Shown: positions 28,582-38,390 of the stretch, piece by piece | Layout of the letters: each line of letters begins with the position of its first letter | Position numbering within the stretch: position 1 is the first letter of the stretch | NCBI RefSeq assembly: GCF_014885015.1 | Contig: NZ_JABMIJ010000005.1 | Span: forward strand, 1-47,361 | Direction: 5' to 3' | DNA: 47,361 nucleotides | Origin: Spirabiliibacterium falconis | GTDB lineage: Bacteria; Pseudomonadota; Gammaproteobacteria; Enterobacterales; Pasteurellaceae | Notes under the pieces: model-generated | Seen by the model: the letters and a program-made list of their open reading frames with translations, nothing else | Told to the model about the DNA's origin: nothing | Database searches by the model: none | Made by a program: the position numbers and the translations under genes

Positions 28582-29670
28582 ATGAAAAAATATTTGCCGT
28601 TATTGATAATTCCATTTTTGGTCGCGTGTGGTTCGTCAAGCTCGAAAAAAAATCGTCCGTTTGATTATGACGATGCCTTTGCTAAAGATATGCGGGGATT
28701 AGATATTCTGACGGGGCAATTTTCTCACAATATTGATAGCAAGTGGGGCGTGAATGAATTGCTGGTCGCCAGTCGCAAAGACTACGTTAAATATACTGAC
28801 CAATATAATACCCGCAGCCACATTAGTTTTGATGAGGGCAAAATCACCATTGAAACACTTGGAATGGATGCTTATCGGCTGAAAAAAACCATTGTGCATA
28901 CATTGTTAATGGGGTCGGATGCCAATGGCATTGATCTATTTGCTGATGGTGATGCACCGATCAGTTCGCGTCCATTTTTATCAGGTCAGGTGGTGGATCA
29001 TACGGGACGCAGCATTAATACGGTGGCGAGTGCGAACGATTTTGCGAATTATTTACTCGCCAATAAACTGCAAACGCGTCGCTTAAGTAACGGGCAACTG
29101 GTTGAGTTTGTCACCATTCCAATGATTGCTAATCATATCAATGTTCGTGCGCAAAAATATGTGCCGTTTGTCCGCAAAGCGGCTCGTCATTACAACATCG
29201 ATGAAAGCCTGATTTTAGGCATTATGCAAACTGAATCAAGTTTCAACCCCTATGCGATCAGCTACGCGAATGCGATGGGGCTGATGCAAGTAGTGCCTCA
29301 CACGGCGGGGGTTGATGTTTTTAGAATGAAAGGAATGCGTGGGCAGCCTTCAAGACAATATTTATTTGATCCCCATAAAAATATTGACGCTGGAACGTCC
29401 TATTTATGGTTGTTACAAAATAAATATCTTGCAGATATTGCTGACCCAACTTCACGTCGATTTGCCGTTATCTCTGCGTATAACAGTGGTGCAGGTGCTG
29501 TTTTGCGAGTGTTCTCGCAAGATAAAGACGAGGCCTTTCGGATAATTAATAGTCTACTGCCAGAGCAGGTGTATCGGATTTTAACCACCCGCCACCCATC
29601 AGCGCAGGCGAGAAATTATCTGTATAAAGTCGATAAAGCACAAAAAAGTTATCGTGTACGTGCGAACTAG
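28582..29670 (+). CDS. mltC: Membrane-bound lytic murein transglycosylase C
   Basis: MltC is an outer-membrane lipoprotein that cleaves peptidoglycan glycan strands to 1,6-anhydromuropeptides. The 362-residue protein has a lipobox (LVACG, Cys16), an N-terminal DUF3393-type domain, and a C-terminal SLT domain with catalytic Glu218 in [14 protein letters not shown]. The [13 protein letters not shown] motif and the SAYNSGAG motif are also present. Length matches E. coli MltC (359). The last gene of mutY-yggX-mltC, it ends at an uptake-signal terminator. Confidence 0.95.
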   Translation: MKKYLPLLIIPFLVACGSSSSKKNRPFDYDDAFAKDMRGLDILTGQFSHNIDSKWGVNELLVASRKDYVKYTDQYNTRSHISFDEGKITIETLGMDAYRLKKTIVHTLLMGSDANGIDLFADGDAPISSRPFLSGQVVDHTGRSINTVASANDFANYLLANKLQTRRLSNGQLVEFVTIPMIANHINVRAQKYVPFVRKAARHYNIDESLILGIMQTESSFNPYAISYANAMGLMQVVPHTAGVDVFRMKGMRGQPSRQYLFDPHKNIDAGTSYLWLLQNKYLADIADPTSRRFAVISAYNSGAGAVLRVFSQDKDEAFRIINSLLPEQVYRILTTRHPSAQARNYLYKVDKAQKSYRVRAN

Positions 29671-29675
29671 GGTAT

Positions 29676-29708
29676 AAAGTGCGGTTGTAATCTAACCGCA
29701 CTTTTGTT
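29676..29708 (+). terminator. Uptake-signal hairpin terminator after mltC
   Basis: AAAGTGCGGTT (29676-29686) and AACCGCACTTT (29694-29704) are perfect arms around a seven-base loop, followed by TGTTT. The T-run is short, so efficiency is uncertain. Confidence 0.65.
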
Positions 29709-29801
29709 TAGGAGCGGCATTAAATCGTGAATGGATTTCCGCCAATTTGCACAATTTGCACGCACTTAGGCATAAAAGCACAATTTTTTTTAGAATAGGT
29801 G

Positions 29802-29830
29802 TTGACTTGAAGGCGAAAAAAACGTTTAAT
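29802..29830 (+). promoter_or_regulatory. Promoter of the tRNA-Phe/tRNA-Asn operon
   Basis: TTGACT (29802-29807) and TTTAAT (29825-29830) are 17 bases apart. An A+T-rich stretch lies upstream and the G+C-containing ACGCACC follows the -10, as expected for a stable-RNA promoter. The first tRNA begins 18 bases after the -10. Confidence 0.65.
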
Positions 29831-29848
29831 ACGCACCACTAAGACGTT

Positions 29849-29924
29849 GCCCGGATAGCTCAGTCGGTAGAGCAGGGGATTGAAAATCCCCGTGTCGGTG
29901 GTTCGATTCCGCCTCCGGGCACCA
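29849..29924 (+). tRNA. tRNA-Phe (GAA)
   Basis: This 76-base cloverleaf has acceptor stem GCCCGGA/TCCGGGC, D-arm GCTCAGTCGGTAGAGC, anticodon stem GGGGA/TCCCC around TTGAAAA with anticodon GAA, and T-arm GGTGGTTCGATTCCGCC. CCA is encoded. Confidence 0.97.
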
Positions 29925-29928
29925 CTTT

Positions 29929-30004
29929 TCCTCCTTAGTTCAGTCGGTAGAACGGCGGACTGTTAATCCGTATGTCGCTGGTTCAAGTCCAGCAGGAGGA
30001 GCCA
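29929..30004 (+). tRNA. tRNA-Asn (GTT)
   Basis: This 76-base tRNA has acceptor stem TCCTCCT/AGGAGGA, D-arm GTTCAGTCGGTAGAAC, anticodon loop CTGTTAA with anticodon GTT, T-arm GCTGGTTCAAGTCCAGC and encoded CCA. It lies four bases after tRNA-Phe, so the two are surely one transcript. Confidence 0.97.
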
Positions 30005-30010
30005 AATTCT

Positions 30011-30042
30011 AACCCAGTGGTAAAAAGCCGCTGGGTTTTTTT
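30011..30042 (+). terminator. Terminator of the tRNA operon
   Basis: AACCCAGTGG (30011-30020) pairs with CCGCTGGGTT (30028-30037), with one G-U pair, and runs into seven T residues. Confidence 0.85.
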
Positions 30043-30061
30043 GTGTTTATAAGCAAGTTAA

Positions 30062-30092
30062 ATAAAAAAACCGCACTTTAAAAGTGCGGTTT
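30062..30092 (-). terminator. Uptake-signal hairpin terminator of the YajG gene
   Basis: AAACCGCACTTT and AAAGTGCGGTTT are perfect 12-base arms with a single base between them (30068-30092). Read on the minus strand the stem is followed by a T-run and lies 15 bases after the lipoprotein stop. Confidence 0.75.
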
Positions 30093-30106
30093 CAATGTGT
30101 GTTGCA

Positions 30107-30736
30107 TTATTGTGCTGGCGTATATTGTACCGCTGGTTGGCGGCTTAAGCGCACTAGGGATTGGGCGATTTCGTTGTCGTTGTAGATTTTGGTCACGACA
30201 TCTTGAAATGCGCTATTAAGTACGGTTTGAATTTTTTCGTTGTTCACGCCAAACGCACCTTCTTTCGTATTGGTGGCGGTGAAACTTTTACTGAAATTGC
30301 CTGCTGCACCTTGCACATTAACCGCAACGGAGACTTTGCTGTCAATTTTATGTGAAAGATTGCCTTCAGAAACTTTGGCAGAGAAGTCGTTGATCACGAC
30401 GACAACATTGGCATTTGTCGTCATGCCAGTCGCAACACGGAAACCTTTGCTATTCAGGTCTTGTTGCACAACTTGTTGAAATAATTGTGCAACTTCGGGA
30501 CTAGCTTGTAAATGACGCATTTTGCCATTGTCTGCAAAGCTGGCAACTTCGCTGCTTGTGCGTTGATCCTGTGCCAGAACACTAACACTAACTTGCTGAT
30601 GTTGTGTGTTAAAATGCGCACTTGGTGCGGGCGGTACAAAATTAAGGGTGTTACTGACAGGGGCTTGGCATGCCGTGAGGGCAACGCAAGCACCTAAAAG
30701 TGCGGTATAGGTAAGATTTTTTGTCCAGTTTTGCAT
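30107..30736 (-). CDS. yajG: YajG family lipoprotein
   Basis: This is a 209-residue lipoprotein of unknown role. It has a signal peptide with lipobox ALTAC (Cys23) and a mature part of mixed alpha/beta composition containing the conserved-type segments VVVVINDFSAKVSEGNLSHK and FQDVVTKIYNDNEIAQSL. Resemblance to E. coli YajG is general, and bolA next door supports it because yajG and bolA are also neighbours in E. coli. It is divergent from bolA with 88 bases between the starts and ends at its own uptake-signal terminator. Confidence 0.78.
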   Translation of the reverse strand: MQNWTKNLTYTALLGACVALTACQAPVSNTLNFVPPAPSAHFNTQHQQVSVSVLAQDQRTSSEVASFADNGKMRHLQASPEVAQLFQQVVQQDLNSKGFRVATGMTTNANVVVVINDFSAKVSEGNLSHKIDSKVSVAVNVQGAAGNFSKSFTATNTKEGAFGVNNEKIQTVLNSAFQDVVTKIYNDNEIAQSLVRLSRQPAVQYTPAQ

Positions 30737-30771
30737 ATAAACTCCTTTGGGTAATATATTCTATGCCATTA

Positions 30772-30801
30772 TTGTGGCAAACTCTTTAGCTAATGTATAG
30801 T
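30772..30801 (+). promoter_or_regulatory. Candidate bolA promoter
   Basis: TTGTGG (30772-30777) and TATAGT (30796-30801) are separated by 18 bases, 23 bases before the bolA ATG. Motif evidence only. Confidence 0.4.
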
Positions 30802-30824
30802 TTTTCTCCTAGTACGGATGGGAT

Positions 30825-31127
30825 ATGAATCAGCAACAAATTGAATCTCTTTTAACACAGGCGTTTGAACCGCACTTTTTAGTGGTGGAAAACGAAAGCC
30901 ATATGCACAGTTCTGGTAAAGGGGCTGACTCACATTTTAAGGTTGTGATTGTAAGTGATGCGTTTGCAGGGAAGCGTGCCGTAGCGCGTCATCAATTGGT
31001 TTATCAAGCTCTAAAGCAAGGGGAAAATGGTATTCACGCACTGGCGTTGCACACGTTTACGCCAGAAGAATGGCAACAGCGTGAGGGCGTTATCGCTTCA
31101 CCGCGTTGTGCAGGGCATGGCAAATAG
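30825..31127 (+). CDS. bolA: BolA family protein
   Basis: BolA proteins bind [2Fe-2S] clusters with monothiol glutaredoxins and affect cell shape and stress responses. The 100-residue product has the class II KH-like fold signature HMHSSGKGADSHFKVVIVSDAF and the RHQLVYQAL helix, followed by HALALHTFTPEEW. Length is close to E. coli BolA (105). A GGATGGGAT ribosome-binding stretch precedes the ATG. One reverse uptake signal is at 30869. Confidence 0.95.
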   Translation: MNQQQIESLLTQAFEPHFLVVENESHMHSSGKGADSHFKVVIVSDAFAGKRAVARHQLVYQALKQGENGIHALALHTFTPEEWQQREGVIASPRCAGHGK

Positions 31128-31324
31128 TACAAGCATACCCCATTAGGAGTAGGCTTTGAGATGTTATTTATTGCTAAAAAATTAAACCTTTGTTTTGTTC
31201 TTGAAAAATACAAAAAATAGTGCGATTAGATCAAAAAAAGTGCGGTTAAAGTGGAATTTTAGCCCGTTAATTGGTTACAATAGTGCACTTTTATTAGCAA
31301 AAATTTAACGAATGAGCGGACGTT

Positions 31325-31369
31325 ATGTTTAAAGACAGTATGCCGCTTATTTTCTTGAAAAGAATTTGA
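31325..31369 (+). CDS. Possible 14-residue leader peptide before nqrA
   Basis: ATG at 31325 opens a frame reading MFKDSMPLIFLKRI and stops at TGA 31367-31369. GAGCGGA ends five bases upstream and could serve as a ribosome-binding site. It lies upstream of the inverted repeat and hairpin of the nqr leader. A short frame of this size occurs often by chance; comparison with relatives would decide. Confidence 0.25.
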   Translation: MFKDSMPLIFLKRI

Positions 31370-31388
31370 GTTTTTAACGTTGCTTTGC

Positions 31389-31419
31389 ATTGCAATACTT
31401 AACTTACTGGTATTGCAAT
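31389..31419. repeat. Perfect inverted repeat in the nqr leader
   Basis: ATTGCAATAC (31389-31398) and GTATTGCAAT (31410-31419) are perfect 10-base inverted arms with an 11-base spacer. No T-run follows, so it is not a simple terminator. It could be an operator or an RNA stem. Confidence 0.6.
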
Positions 31420-31445
31420 TGCGTCTATAGCTCAAAAATGAGGCT

Positions 31446-31464
31446 ACACCGCACTTTGTGGTGT
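31446..31464 (+). promoter_or_regulatory. Hairpin just upstream of nqrA
   Basis: ACACCGCA and TGTGGTGT pair (one G-U) around a CTT loop, 39 bases before the nqrA start. A reverse uptake signal occupies the left arm and loop. No T-run follows, so an RNA processing or stability role is as likely as termination. Confidence 0.4.
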
Positions 31465-31503
31465 GGGGTGATGTAAACCTAACTTAATAAGTAGTGCTAA
31501 CAT

Positions 31504-32847
31504 ATGATTACGATTAAAAAAGGCTTGGACCTTCCTCTCAGTGGGAAACCAGCGCAGGTAATCCAGAATGGCCCAGCCATTACTGAAGTTGCGGTGCTTG
31601 GCGAAGATTTTGTGGGAATGCGTCCGTCAATGAGTGTACGAGAAGGCGATGTGGTGAAAAAAGGGCAAGTCTTATTTTCGGATAAGAAAAATCCTGGTGT
31701 GATTTTCACTGCGCCTGCCAGTGGTACTGTGACGGCGATTAACCGCGGTGCTAAGCGCGTGTTGCAATCTGTGGTGATTAAAGTTGAAGGTTCAGAGCAG
31801 ATTACATTTGAAAAATATGATCGCCAGCAATTGTCATCATTAACCGATGAGCAGGTGAGAAAAAATTTAATGGATTCTGGGCTATGGCGTGTATTGCGTA
31901 CGCGTCCGTTTAGCAAAGTGCCAGCAGTAGATAGTACACCTGCGGCGATTTTTGTGAATGCGATGGACACCAATCCATTGGCTGCCGATCCGTCGGTTGT
32001 GATTAATGCCGATCTTGATGCGTTTCACGATGGATTGGTTATTTTAAGCCGCTTAAATAGTGAAAAACTTTATTTATGTAAGGCTGACAGCGCACCAATT
32101 ACCGCTCCTAATATTGCTAAATTACAGGTTGAAACATTTTCAGGTCCGCACCCAGCTGGGTTGGTCGGTACTCATATCCATTTCTTAGACCCTGTAAGTA
32201 GTACCAAAACGGTTTGGAGTCTTAACTATCAAGATGTGATGGCGATTGGAAAATTATTTACCACAGGTGAATTAAATACAGATCGCGTAGTGTCGTTAGC
32301 TGGCCCTCAAGTGAAAGAACCGCGTTTATTGCGTACTTGTATGGGAGCGTCTCTGAACGAATTGACCGCAGGGCAGCTCAAAGACGGGGAAAACCGTATT
32401 ATTTCAGGCTCTGTGCTGAACGGTACAATTGCCGATGAACCTCACGCGTATCTTGGAGCGTATCACTTGCAAGTGTCGGTACTGTTAGAAGGTCGTGAGA
32501 AAGAATTATTTGGTTGGATTGCACCTGCATCGGATAAGTTCTCTATTACGCGCACGACACTAGGGCATTTTTTGCGTAGTAAATTATTCCCAATGACCAC
32601 AGCGGTAAATGGGAGCGAGCGAGCAATGGTGCCAATTGGTAGCTATGAGCGTGTTATGCCGCTTGATATTTTGCCAACGATGTTGTTACGTGACCTGATC
32701 GCAGGTGATACGGATGAAGCGCAAGCACTGGGTTGCTTGGAGCTGGATGAAGAAGATTTGGCACTGTGCACTTATGTGTGCCCAGGCAAATATGAATACG
32801 GTCCTATCTTACGTAATATCTTAACTAAGATTGAGAAGGATGGTTAA
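31504..32847 (+). CDS. nqrA: Na+-translocating NADH:quinone reductase subunit A
   Basis: NqrA is the cytoplasmic-side subunit of Na+-NQR, which oxidises NADH, reduces ubiquinone and pumps Na+. The 447-residue product begins [14 protein letters not shown] and contains [37 protein letters not shown] and [20 protein letters not shown], all characteristic. The C-terminal [24 protein letters not shown] resembles RnfC-like domains. Length fits H. influenzae NqrA (447). The ATG at 31504 lacks a clear ribosome-binding site. Confidence 0.97.
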   Translation: MITIKKGLDLPLSGKPAQVIQNGPAITEVAVLGEDFVGMRPSMSVREGDVVKKGQVLFSDKKNPGVIFTAPASGTVTAINRGAKRVLQSVVIKVEGSEQITFEKYDRQQLSSLTDEQVRKNLMDSGLWRVLRTRPFSKVPAVDSTPAAIFVNAMDTNPLAADPSVVINADLDAFHDGLVILSRLNSEKLYLCKADSAPITAPNIAKLQVETFSGPHPAGLVGTHIHFLDPVSSTKTVWSLNYQDVMAIGKLFTTGELNTDRVVSLAGPQVKEPRLLRTCMGASLNELTAGQLKDGENRIISGSVLNGTIADEPHAYLGAYHLQVSVLLEGREKELFGWIAPASDKFSITRTTLGHFLRSKLFPMTTAVNGSERAMVPIGSYERVMPLDILPTMLLRDLIAGDTDEAQALGCLELDEEDLALCTYVCPGKYEYGPILRNILTKIEKDG

Positions 32848-32849
32848 CA

Positions 32850-34091
32850 ATGGGTTTGAAACATCTCTTAGAAAAAATGGAGCCTGCGTTCTTACCTGGT
32901 GGAAAGTATGAAAAATTCTTCGCACTATATGAAGCTGCGGCGACTATTTTTTATACACCAGGAACAGTAACACGCACGAGTGCACATGTGCGTGATGCCG
33001 TTGATCTAAAACGTATGATGATTTTAGTATGGCTGGCGATTTTTCCTGCGCTATTTTATGGCATTTATAATGTCGGTGGACAGGCTATTGTTGCACTGAA
33101 TCATCTATATCAAGGTGAGGCATTACATGCAGTTATTCATAATGACTGGCATTATTGGTTAACAGAAAGCCTTGGTGGAACATTGACATCCAATGCGGGC
33201 TGGGGCAGCAAAATGTTACTCGGCGCAACATATTTTCTTCCAATTTATATCACGGTCTTTATTGTGGGTGGTTTTTGGGAAGTTTTATTTGCCATGGTGC
33301 GTGGACATGAAGTAAATGAAGGCTTCTTTGTTACGTCTATTCTTTTTGCTTTAATTGTGCCGCCAACATTGCCGCTATGGCAGGCTGTATTAGGAATCAC
33401 ATTTGGGGTTGTGGTCGCCAAAGAGGTATTTGGTGGTACAGGGAAAAACTTCCTTAATCCAGCACTGGCGGGGCGTGCATTCTTGTTCTTTGCTTATCCT
33501 GGTAATATTTCAGGCGATGCTGTGTGGACTGCTGCTGATGGCTTTACTGGCGCAACCGCACTTTCACAATGGAGCAGTGGTGGCGAAGCAGGTTTAATGC
33601 ATACCGTAACTCAGCAGCCAATTACATGGCAAGATGCTTTTATTGGAAATATTCCTGGCTCAATTGGTGAAGTATCAACATTAATGCTAATCATTGGTGG
33701 GGCGATTATTCTTTTCGGTCGTGTTGCATCATGGCGCATTGTAGCTGGAGTGATGATCGGTATGATTTTAACATCAACACTGTTTAATGTTATTGGTTCA
33801 GATACTAACCCTATGTTCTCTATGCCATGGTATTGGCATTTGGTATTGGGTGGTTTTGCTTTTGGTATGTTCTTTATGGCAACCGATCCTGTTTCTGCCT
33901 CTTTTACCAATAAAGGCAAGTGGTGGTATGGTGCGTTAATCGGCGTGATGTGCGTATTAATTCGTGTGGTAAACCCTGCTTACCCTGAGGGAATGATGTT
34001 GGCAATTTTATTTGCTAACTTGTTCGCACCATTGTTTGACTACCTTGTTGTTCAAGCAAACATCAAACGTAGGAGAGCACGTAATGTTTAA
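32850..34091 (+). CDS. nqrB: Na+-NQR subunit B
   Basis: NqrB is the large membrane subunit with a covalently bound FMN. The 413-residue protein has about ten membrane segments. The flavinylated threonine is Thr236 in [10 protein letters not shown], the same number as in Vibrio NqrB. Flavin attachment needs ApbE, encoded downstream. It starts two bases after nqrA and overlaps nqrC by eight bases. Confidence 0.97.
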   Translation: MGLKHLLEKMEPAFLPGGKYEKFFALYEAAATIFYTPGTVTRTSAHVRDAVDLKRMMILVWLAIFPALFYGIYNVGGQAIVALNHLYQGEALHAVIHNDWHYWLTESLGGTLTSNAGWGSKMLLGATYFLPIYITVFIVGGFWEVLFAMVRGHEVNEGFFVTSILFALIVPPTLPLWQAVLGITFGVVVAKEVFGGTGKNFLNPALAGRAFLFFAYPGNISGDAVWTAADGFTGATALSQWSSGGEAGLMHTVTQQPITWQDAFIGNIPGSIGEVSTLMLIIGGAIILFGRVASWRIVAGVMIGMILTSTLFNVIGSDTNPMFSMPWYWHLVLGGFAFGMFFMATDPVSASFTNKGKWWYGALIGVMCVLIRVVNPAYPEGMMLAILFANLFAPLFDYLVVQANIKRRRARNV

Positions 34092-34860
34092 GAAAGATAG
34101 TGTTGTTGGCACGCTGATTGTTGTTATTCTTGTCAGTCTTGCCTGTTCTGTTATCGTAGCGGGTTCTGCTGTGAGTTTGAAACCATTGCAAGAAGAGCAA
34201 AAGCTACTGGATAAACAAAAAAATATTTTGAGTGTTGCGGGTCTTTTAGAAAAAGGTAGCAATGTTAAAGAAATTTATACCCAACGTATTGAACCACGCT
34301 TGGTTGATCTTAATACTGGCGACTTCTTACCGAAATCGGCTTTAGCAGGTTTTGATGAAAGTAAAGCTGTAAAAGATCCTGCAACCAGCATTGCGTTATC
34401 ACAAGATGAAGACATTGCTAAAATTCGTCGTCGTGCCAATGAAGTTGAAGTGTACTTGGTGAAAAATGCACAAGGTAAAATTGAGCAAGTTGTTTTACCT
34501 ATTTATGGTACTGGGCTTTGGTCGGTGATGTATGGTTTTGTATCCGTAAAACCTGACGGTAATACTCTTGATGGTATTACATACTACAAGCAAGGTGAAA
34601 CAGCAGGTCTTGGCGGCGAAATTGCTAATCCATTATGGCAAGCAAACTTTGTGGGTAAAAAACTGTATGATGCAAATGATCATGTTGCAATCCATATTTC
34701 TAAGGGCGGTTCTGCTGATAAAGAGCATGGTATTGATGCATTATCAGGTGCTACATTAACAAGTATTGGTGTTCAAAACAGTTTTAAATTCTGGTTTGGA
34801 CCGAAAGGATTTGGTCCTTTCTTGCAGAAATTGAGAGAAGGAGCATTAGATAATGAGTAA
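34084..34860 (+). CDS. nqrC: Na+-NQR subunit C
   Basis: NqrC has one N-terminal membrane helix ([19 protein letters not shown]) and a periplasmic domain with covalent FMN. The flavinylation motif is SGATLTS near residue 221, with Thr224 as the acceptor. The product is 258 residues. The ATG at 34084 was chosen because it begins [10 protein letters not shown] like the family and has AGGAGAG upstream. It overlaps both nqrB and nqrD by eight bases. Confidence 0.96.
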   Translation: MFKKDSVVGTLIVVILVSLACSVIVAGSAVSLKPLQEEQKLLDKQKNILSVAGLLEKGSNVKEIYTQRIEPRLVDLNTGDFLPKSALAGFDESKAVKDPATSIALSQDEDIAKIRRRANEVEVYLVKNAQGKIEQVVLPIYGTGLWSVMYGFVSVKPDGNTLDGITYYKQGETAGLGGEIANPLWQANFVGKKLYDANDHVAIHISKGGSADKEHGIDALSGATLTSIGVQNSFKFWFGPKGFGPFLQKLREGALDNE

Positions 34861-35479
34861 GAGTAATACAAAGCACCTGCTGTTCTCACCAATTTTAGAT
34901 AATAACCCAATTGCTTTACAGATTCTTGGTATTTGTTCAGCATTAGCGGTAACAACAAAATTGGAAACTGCGGTCGTTATGGGGATCTCAGTATGTTTCG
35001 TTACAGCATTTTCTAGCTTTTTCATCTCGTGTATTCGTAACTATATTCCAAATAGTATTCGTATTATTGTACAAATGGCGATCATCGCATCATTGGTTAT
35101 TTTAGTGGATCAAATCTTGCGTGCATTTGCGTATGATATTTCAAAACAACTCTCGGTATTCGTTGGTTTGATTATCACAAACTGTATCGTAATGGGGCGA
35201 GCAGAAGCATTTGCTATGAAAGAAAAACCATTAGACAGCTTTTTAGATGGGATCGGAAATGGTTTAGGCTATGGCGCAATTTTAATTACAGTTGCGTTTC
35301 TACGCGAGTTGCTCGGTTCAGGTAAATTATTTGGCATTACCGTGTTACAAACCGTCAAAGATGGTGGGTGGTATGAGCCGAATGGTTTATTCTTGCTTGC
35401 ACCAAGTGCATTTTTCATCATCGGGTTTATTATTTGGGGTGTACGAACCCTAAAACCTGAGCAAATTGAGAAGGATTAA
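34853..35479 (+). CDS. nqrD: Na+-NQR subunit D
   Basis: NqrD is an integral membrane subunit that, with NqrE, holds an iron centre in the membrane. The 208-residue protein has six membrane segments and the conserved cysteine-containing [17 protein letters not shown]. It begins [23 protein letters not shown]. Its start lies within the end of nqrC (eight-base overlap). Confidence 0.96.
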   Translation: MSKSNTKHLLFSPILDNNPIALQILGICSALAVTTKLETAVVMGISVCFVTAFSSFFISCIRNYIPNSIRIIVQMAIIASLVILVDQILRAFAYDISKQLSVFVGLIITNCIVMGRAEAFAMKEKPLDSFLDGIGNGLGYGAILITVAFLRELLGSGKLFGITVLQTVKDGGWYEPNGLFLLAPSAFFIIGFIIWGVRTLKPEQIEKD

Positions 35480-35483
35480 TACA

Positions 35484-36080
35484 ATGGAACACTACATAAG
35501 TTTATTTGTAAAATCCGTATTTATTGAAAATATGGCACTTTCTTTCTTTTTGGGAATGTGTACTTTTCTTGCGGTATCGAAAAAAGTGTCCACTGCGTTT
35601 GGGCTTGGAATCGCTGTTATCGTCGTATTAGGCATAGCAGTGCCCGTAAATAATGTTGTCTATAACCTTATTTTACGTGATGGTGCACTCGCTGAAGGGG
35701 TTGATTTAAGTTTCTTAAACTTTATCACATTCATTGGCGTTATCGCAGCATTGGTACAAATCTTAGAAATGGTGCTGGATAAATTCTTCCCCGCACTTTA
35801 TAACGCATTAGGGATCTTCCTGCCATTAATTACCGTAAACTGTGCCATTTTTGGTGGCGTACAATTTATGGTTCAACGGGATTATAATTTTAGTGAATCT
35901 ATCGTATATGGAATTGGTGCTGGTACTGGCTGGATGTTAGCGATTGTTGCGTTAGCAGGGATTACAGAAAAAATGAAATATTCTGATGTACCAAAAGGGC
36001 TAAAAGGCTTAGGCATTACATTTATTAGCGTGGGTTTAATGGCACTTGGCTTTATGTCGTTTTCTGGTATCCAGCTATAA
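35484..36080 (+). CDS. nqrE: Na+-NQR subunit E
   Basis: NqrE is the partner of NqrD with inverted topology. The 198-residue protein begins [30 protein letters not shown] and has six membrane segments. It contains [12 protein letters not shown] with the conserved cysteine. The ATG at 35484 follows GAGAAGGATT; an upstream in-frame start would lie in nqrD and was rejected. It has the standard length (198). Confidence 0.96.
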   Translation: MEHYISLFVKSVFIENMALSFFLGMCTFLAVSKKVSTAFGLGIAVIVVLGIAVPVNNVVYNLILRDGALAEGVDLSFLNFITFIGVIAALVQILEMVLDKFFPALYNALGIFLPLITVNCAIFGGVQFMVQRDYNFSESIVYGIGAGTGWMLAIVALAGITEKMKYSDVPKGLKGLGITFISVGLMALGFMSFSGIQL

Positions 36081-36092
36081 AAGGGGAGTGAA

Positions 36093-37316
36093 ATGGAGAT
36101 TATCTTAGGTATCGCAATGTTCACCCTAATTGTACTGGTTTTAGCGGTGTTAATTTTATTCGCTAAATCAAAATTGGTGAACTCAGGCGATGTAACAATT
36201 GAAATTAATGAAGATCCTGAAAAAGCAATTCATATTCCAGCAGGCGGAAAGCTACTTGGTGCACTAGCCAGTAAAGGGATTTTCGTTTCATCTGCATGTG
36301 GGGGCGGTGGCTCTTGCGGACAGTGTAAAGTTAAAGTTCTCAAAGGTGGCGGTGATATTTTACCAACAGAAATGTCACACATTAGCAAGAAAGAGGCCAA
36401 AGAAGGTTGGCGTTTATCTTGTCAGGTTAATGTGAAAAATGATATGGAAGTGGAAGTAGAGCCTGAAATCTTCGGTGTAAAAAAATGGGAGTGTACAGTT
36501 ATTTCTAATGATAACGTCGCGACATTTATTAAAGAATTGAAATTAGCAATTCCTGAAGGTGAAGAAGTGCCTTTCCGAGCTGGGGGGTATATTCAAATTG
36601 AGGCAGAACCGCATACGGTAAAATATGCAGACTTTGATGTACCTGAAGAGTATCGTGAAGACTGGAATAAATATGACTTATTCCGTTATGTTTCTAAAGT
36701 TGATGAACATATTGTTCGGGCATACTCAATGGCATCATATCCAGAAGAGAAAGGGATTATCATGCTTAATGTGCGGATTGCAACGCCACCAGCCAATAAT
36801 CCAGATGCGCCACCGGGACAAATGTCGTCGTATATTTGGTCACTCAAACCAGGTGATAAAGTTATCATTTCTGGACCATTTGGTGAGTTCTTTGCCAAAG
36901 AGACTGATGCTGAAATGGTCTTTGTGGGTGGTGGTGCAGGTATGGCACCAATGCGCTCACATATTTTCGATCAACTTAAGCGTTTGCATTCAAAACGTAA
37001 AATGTCATTCTGGTATGGTGCACGTTCCAAACGTGAAATGTTCTATGTAGAAGATTTTGACACCCTACAAGCTGAAAATGATAATTTTGTATGGCATGTT
37101 GCGCTTTCCGATCCATTACCAGAGGATAATTGGGATGGTTACACAGGCTTTATCCATAATGTGCTTTATGAAAATTACCTGAAAAACCATGAAGCACCAG
37201 AGGATTGTGAATACTATATGTGTGGACCACCCGTGATGAACGCTGCGGTGATTGGCATGCTGAAAAACCTCGGCGTTGAAGACGAAAATATCCTACTGGA
37301 TGATTTCGGTGGTTAA
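36093..37316 (+). CDS. nqrF: Na+-NQR subunit F (NADH-oxidising)
   Basis: NqrF takes electrons from NADH through FAD to a [2Fe-2S] cluster. The 407-residue protein has one N-terminal membrane helix and a ferredoxin domain with Cys69, Cys75, Cys78 and Cys110 ([12 protein letters not shown], then LSC). A flavodoxin-reductase-like part follows, with FAD motif [13 protein letters not shown]-binding [15 protein letters not shown] and C-terminal [16 protein letters not shown]. It is followed by apbE 22 bases later. Confidence 0.97.
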   Translation: MEIILGIAMFTLIVLVLAVLILFAKSKLVNSGDVTIEINEDPEKAIHIPAGGKLLGALASKGIFVSSACGGGGSCGQCKVKVLKGGGDILPTEMSHISKKEAKEGWRLSCQVNVKNDMEVEVEPEIFGVKKWECTVISNDNVATFIKELKLAIPEGEEVPFRAGGYIQIEAEPHTVKYADFDVPEEYREDWNKYDLFRYVSKVDEHIVRAYSMASYPEEKGIIMLNVRIATPPANNPDAPPGQMSSYIWSLKPGDKVIISGPFGEFFAKETDAEMVFVGGGAGMAPMRSHIFDQLKRLHSKRKMSFWYGARSKREMFYVEDFDTLQAENDNFVWHVALSDPLPEDNWDGYTGFIHNVLYENYLKNHEAPEDCEYYMCGPPVMNAAVIGMLKNLGVEDENILLDDFGG

Positions 37317-37338
37317 TATAGTCTATTTAGGAATACAA

Positions 37339-38382
37339 ATGCTTAAAAAACATATTATTAACTGGCTGGCCTTAGTAGGGCTAGCCTTTTTTGTTAGTGC
37401 CTGCTCTGAACAATCAAAAGAAATTGTACTGGCGGGTAAAACCATGGGAACGACATACCATATTAAATACCTTATCAAACAAGATGATAAAATTGCCGAT
37501 GAAAAGCATATTCATCAGGGCATTGATGAGGTATTAGCTGAAGTCAATCGTCAAATGTCAACCTATATGAAAGACTCGGAAATTTCTCAGTTCAATCAAT
37601 TGCGTGATACCCAAACCGCACTTTCGATTTCCCCCGAGTTTGGGCATGTAGTGAAAGAGGCAATCCGTTTGAATAAAATAACTGACGGTGCATTAGATGT
37701 CACAGTAGGACCATTAGTTAACTTATGGGGATTTGGACCAGAACATCGTCCTGATAAAGCACCTACTCAGGCAGAAATTGATGCTCGTCGCACATGGACT
37801 GGCATTGAAAAATTGCATCTAGCGGAGAAAAATGGTGTATTTAATTTAAGCAAAACTGTACCTGAGCTTTATCTCGATCTGTCTTCGATTGCAAAAGGAT
37901 TTGGCGTTGATCAGGTTGCTGATTATCTCGATTCACAAGGAGTAAAAAACTACCTTGTAGAAGTCGGGGGCGAAATTCGAGCAAAAGGTCAAAACAGCTC
38001 TGGGCAGCCTTGGCAAATTGCGATTGAAAAGCCCGAATTTGATGGCTCACGCGCTGTACAACAAATTGTTGGATTGAAAGACATGAGCATGGCAACGTCT
38101 GGGGATTATCGTAATTATTTTGAAGAAAACGGTGTTCGTTTTTCCCATGAAATTGATCCCACATCAGGGCAACCTATTCAACATCAATTAGCGTCAGTTA
38201 CGGTCATTACGCCACACTGTATGACAGCCGATGGACTTTCCACGGGGCTTTTTGTGTTAGGGGAAGAAAAAGCGATGGCACTGGCGCAAAAAGAGCGGTT
38301 AGCGATTTATATGATTGTTAAGACAACGCAAGGATTTGAGATTAGAATGTCTGATGCGTTCAAACAATTAATTAAAGAATAA
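37339..38382 (+). CDS. apbE: FAD:protein FMN transferase
   Basis: ApbE attaches FMN to the threonines of NqrB and NqrC outside the cytoplasm. The 347-residue lipoprotein has lipobox VSAC (Cys22), the N-terminal GKTMGTTYHIKY, VTVGPLVNLWGFGP, and the SSIAKGFGVDQVADYL and MSMATSGDYRNYFEENG motifs of the family. The ATG at 37339 (MLKKHIINW) has TTTAGGA upstream; a longer in-frame form overlapping nqrF was rejected. It is followed eight bases later by nqrM. Confidence 0.95.
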   Translation: MLKKHIINWLALVGLAFFVSACSEQSKEIVLAGKTMGTTYHIKYLIKQDDKIADEKHIHQGIDEVLAEVNRQMSTYMKDSEISQFNQLRDTQTALSISPEFGHVVKEAIRLNKITDGALDVTVGPLVNLWGFGPEHRPDKAPTQAEIDARRTWTGIEKLHLAEKNGVFNLSKTVPELYLDLSSIAKGFGVDQVADYLDSQGVKNYLVEVGGEIRAKGQNSSGQPWQIAIEKPEFDGSRAVQQIVGLKDMSMATSGDYRNYFEENGVRFSHEIDPTSGQPIQHQLASVTVITPHCMTADGLSTGLFVLGEEKAMALAQKERLAIYMIVKTTQGFEIRMSDAFKQLIKE

Positions 38383-38390
38383 GGATCATC

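Larger units (their letters stand above)
31128..31503 (+). promoter_or_regulatory. nqr operon leader region
   Basis: These 376 bases between bolA and nqrA contain a possible promoter -10 TACAAT (31276-31281) with a weak -35, and a 14-codon open frame (31325-31369). A perfect 10-base inverted repeat (31389-31419) and an eight-pair hairpin with a CTT loop (31446-31464) follow. Uptake signals lie at 31238 and 31448. If transcription starts near 31287, nqrA has an untranslated leader of about 215 bases. No known riboswitch was recognised. Confidence 0.45.

Noticed and set aside
29849..30004. Integration site at the tRNA pair
   Set aside because: No integrase gene or repeated tRNA 3' end is visible nearby; both flanks are ordinary chromosomal genes.
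31224..31240. FNR site upstream of nqr (GATTAGATCAA)
   Set aside because: Only the ATCAA half is present; the other half does not match.
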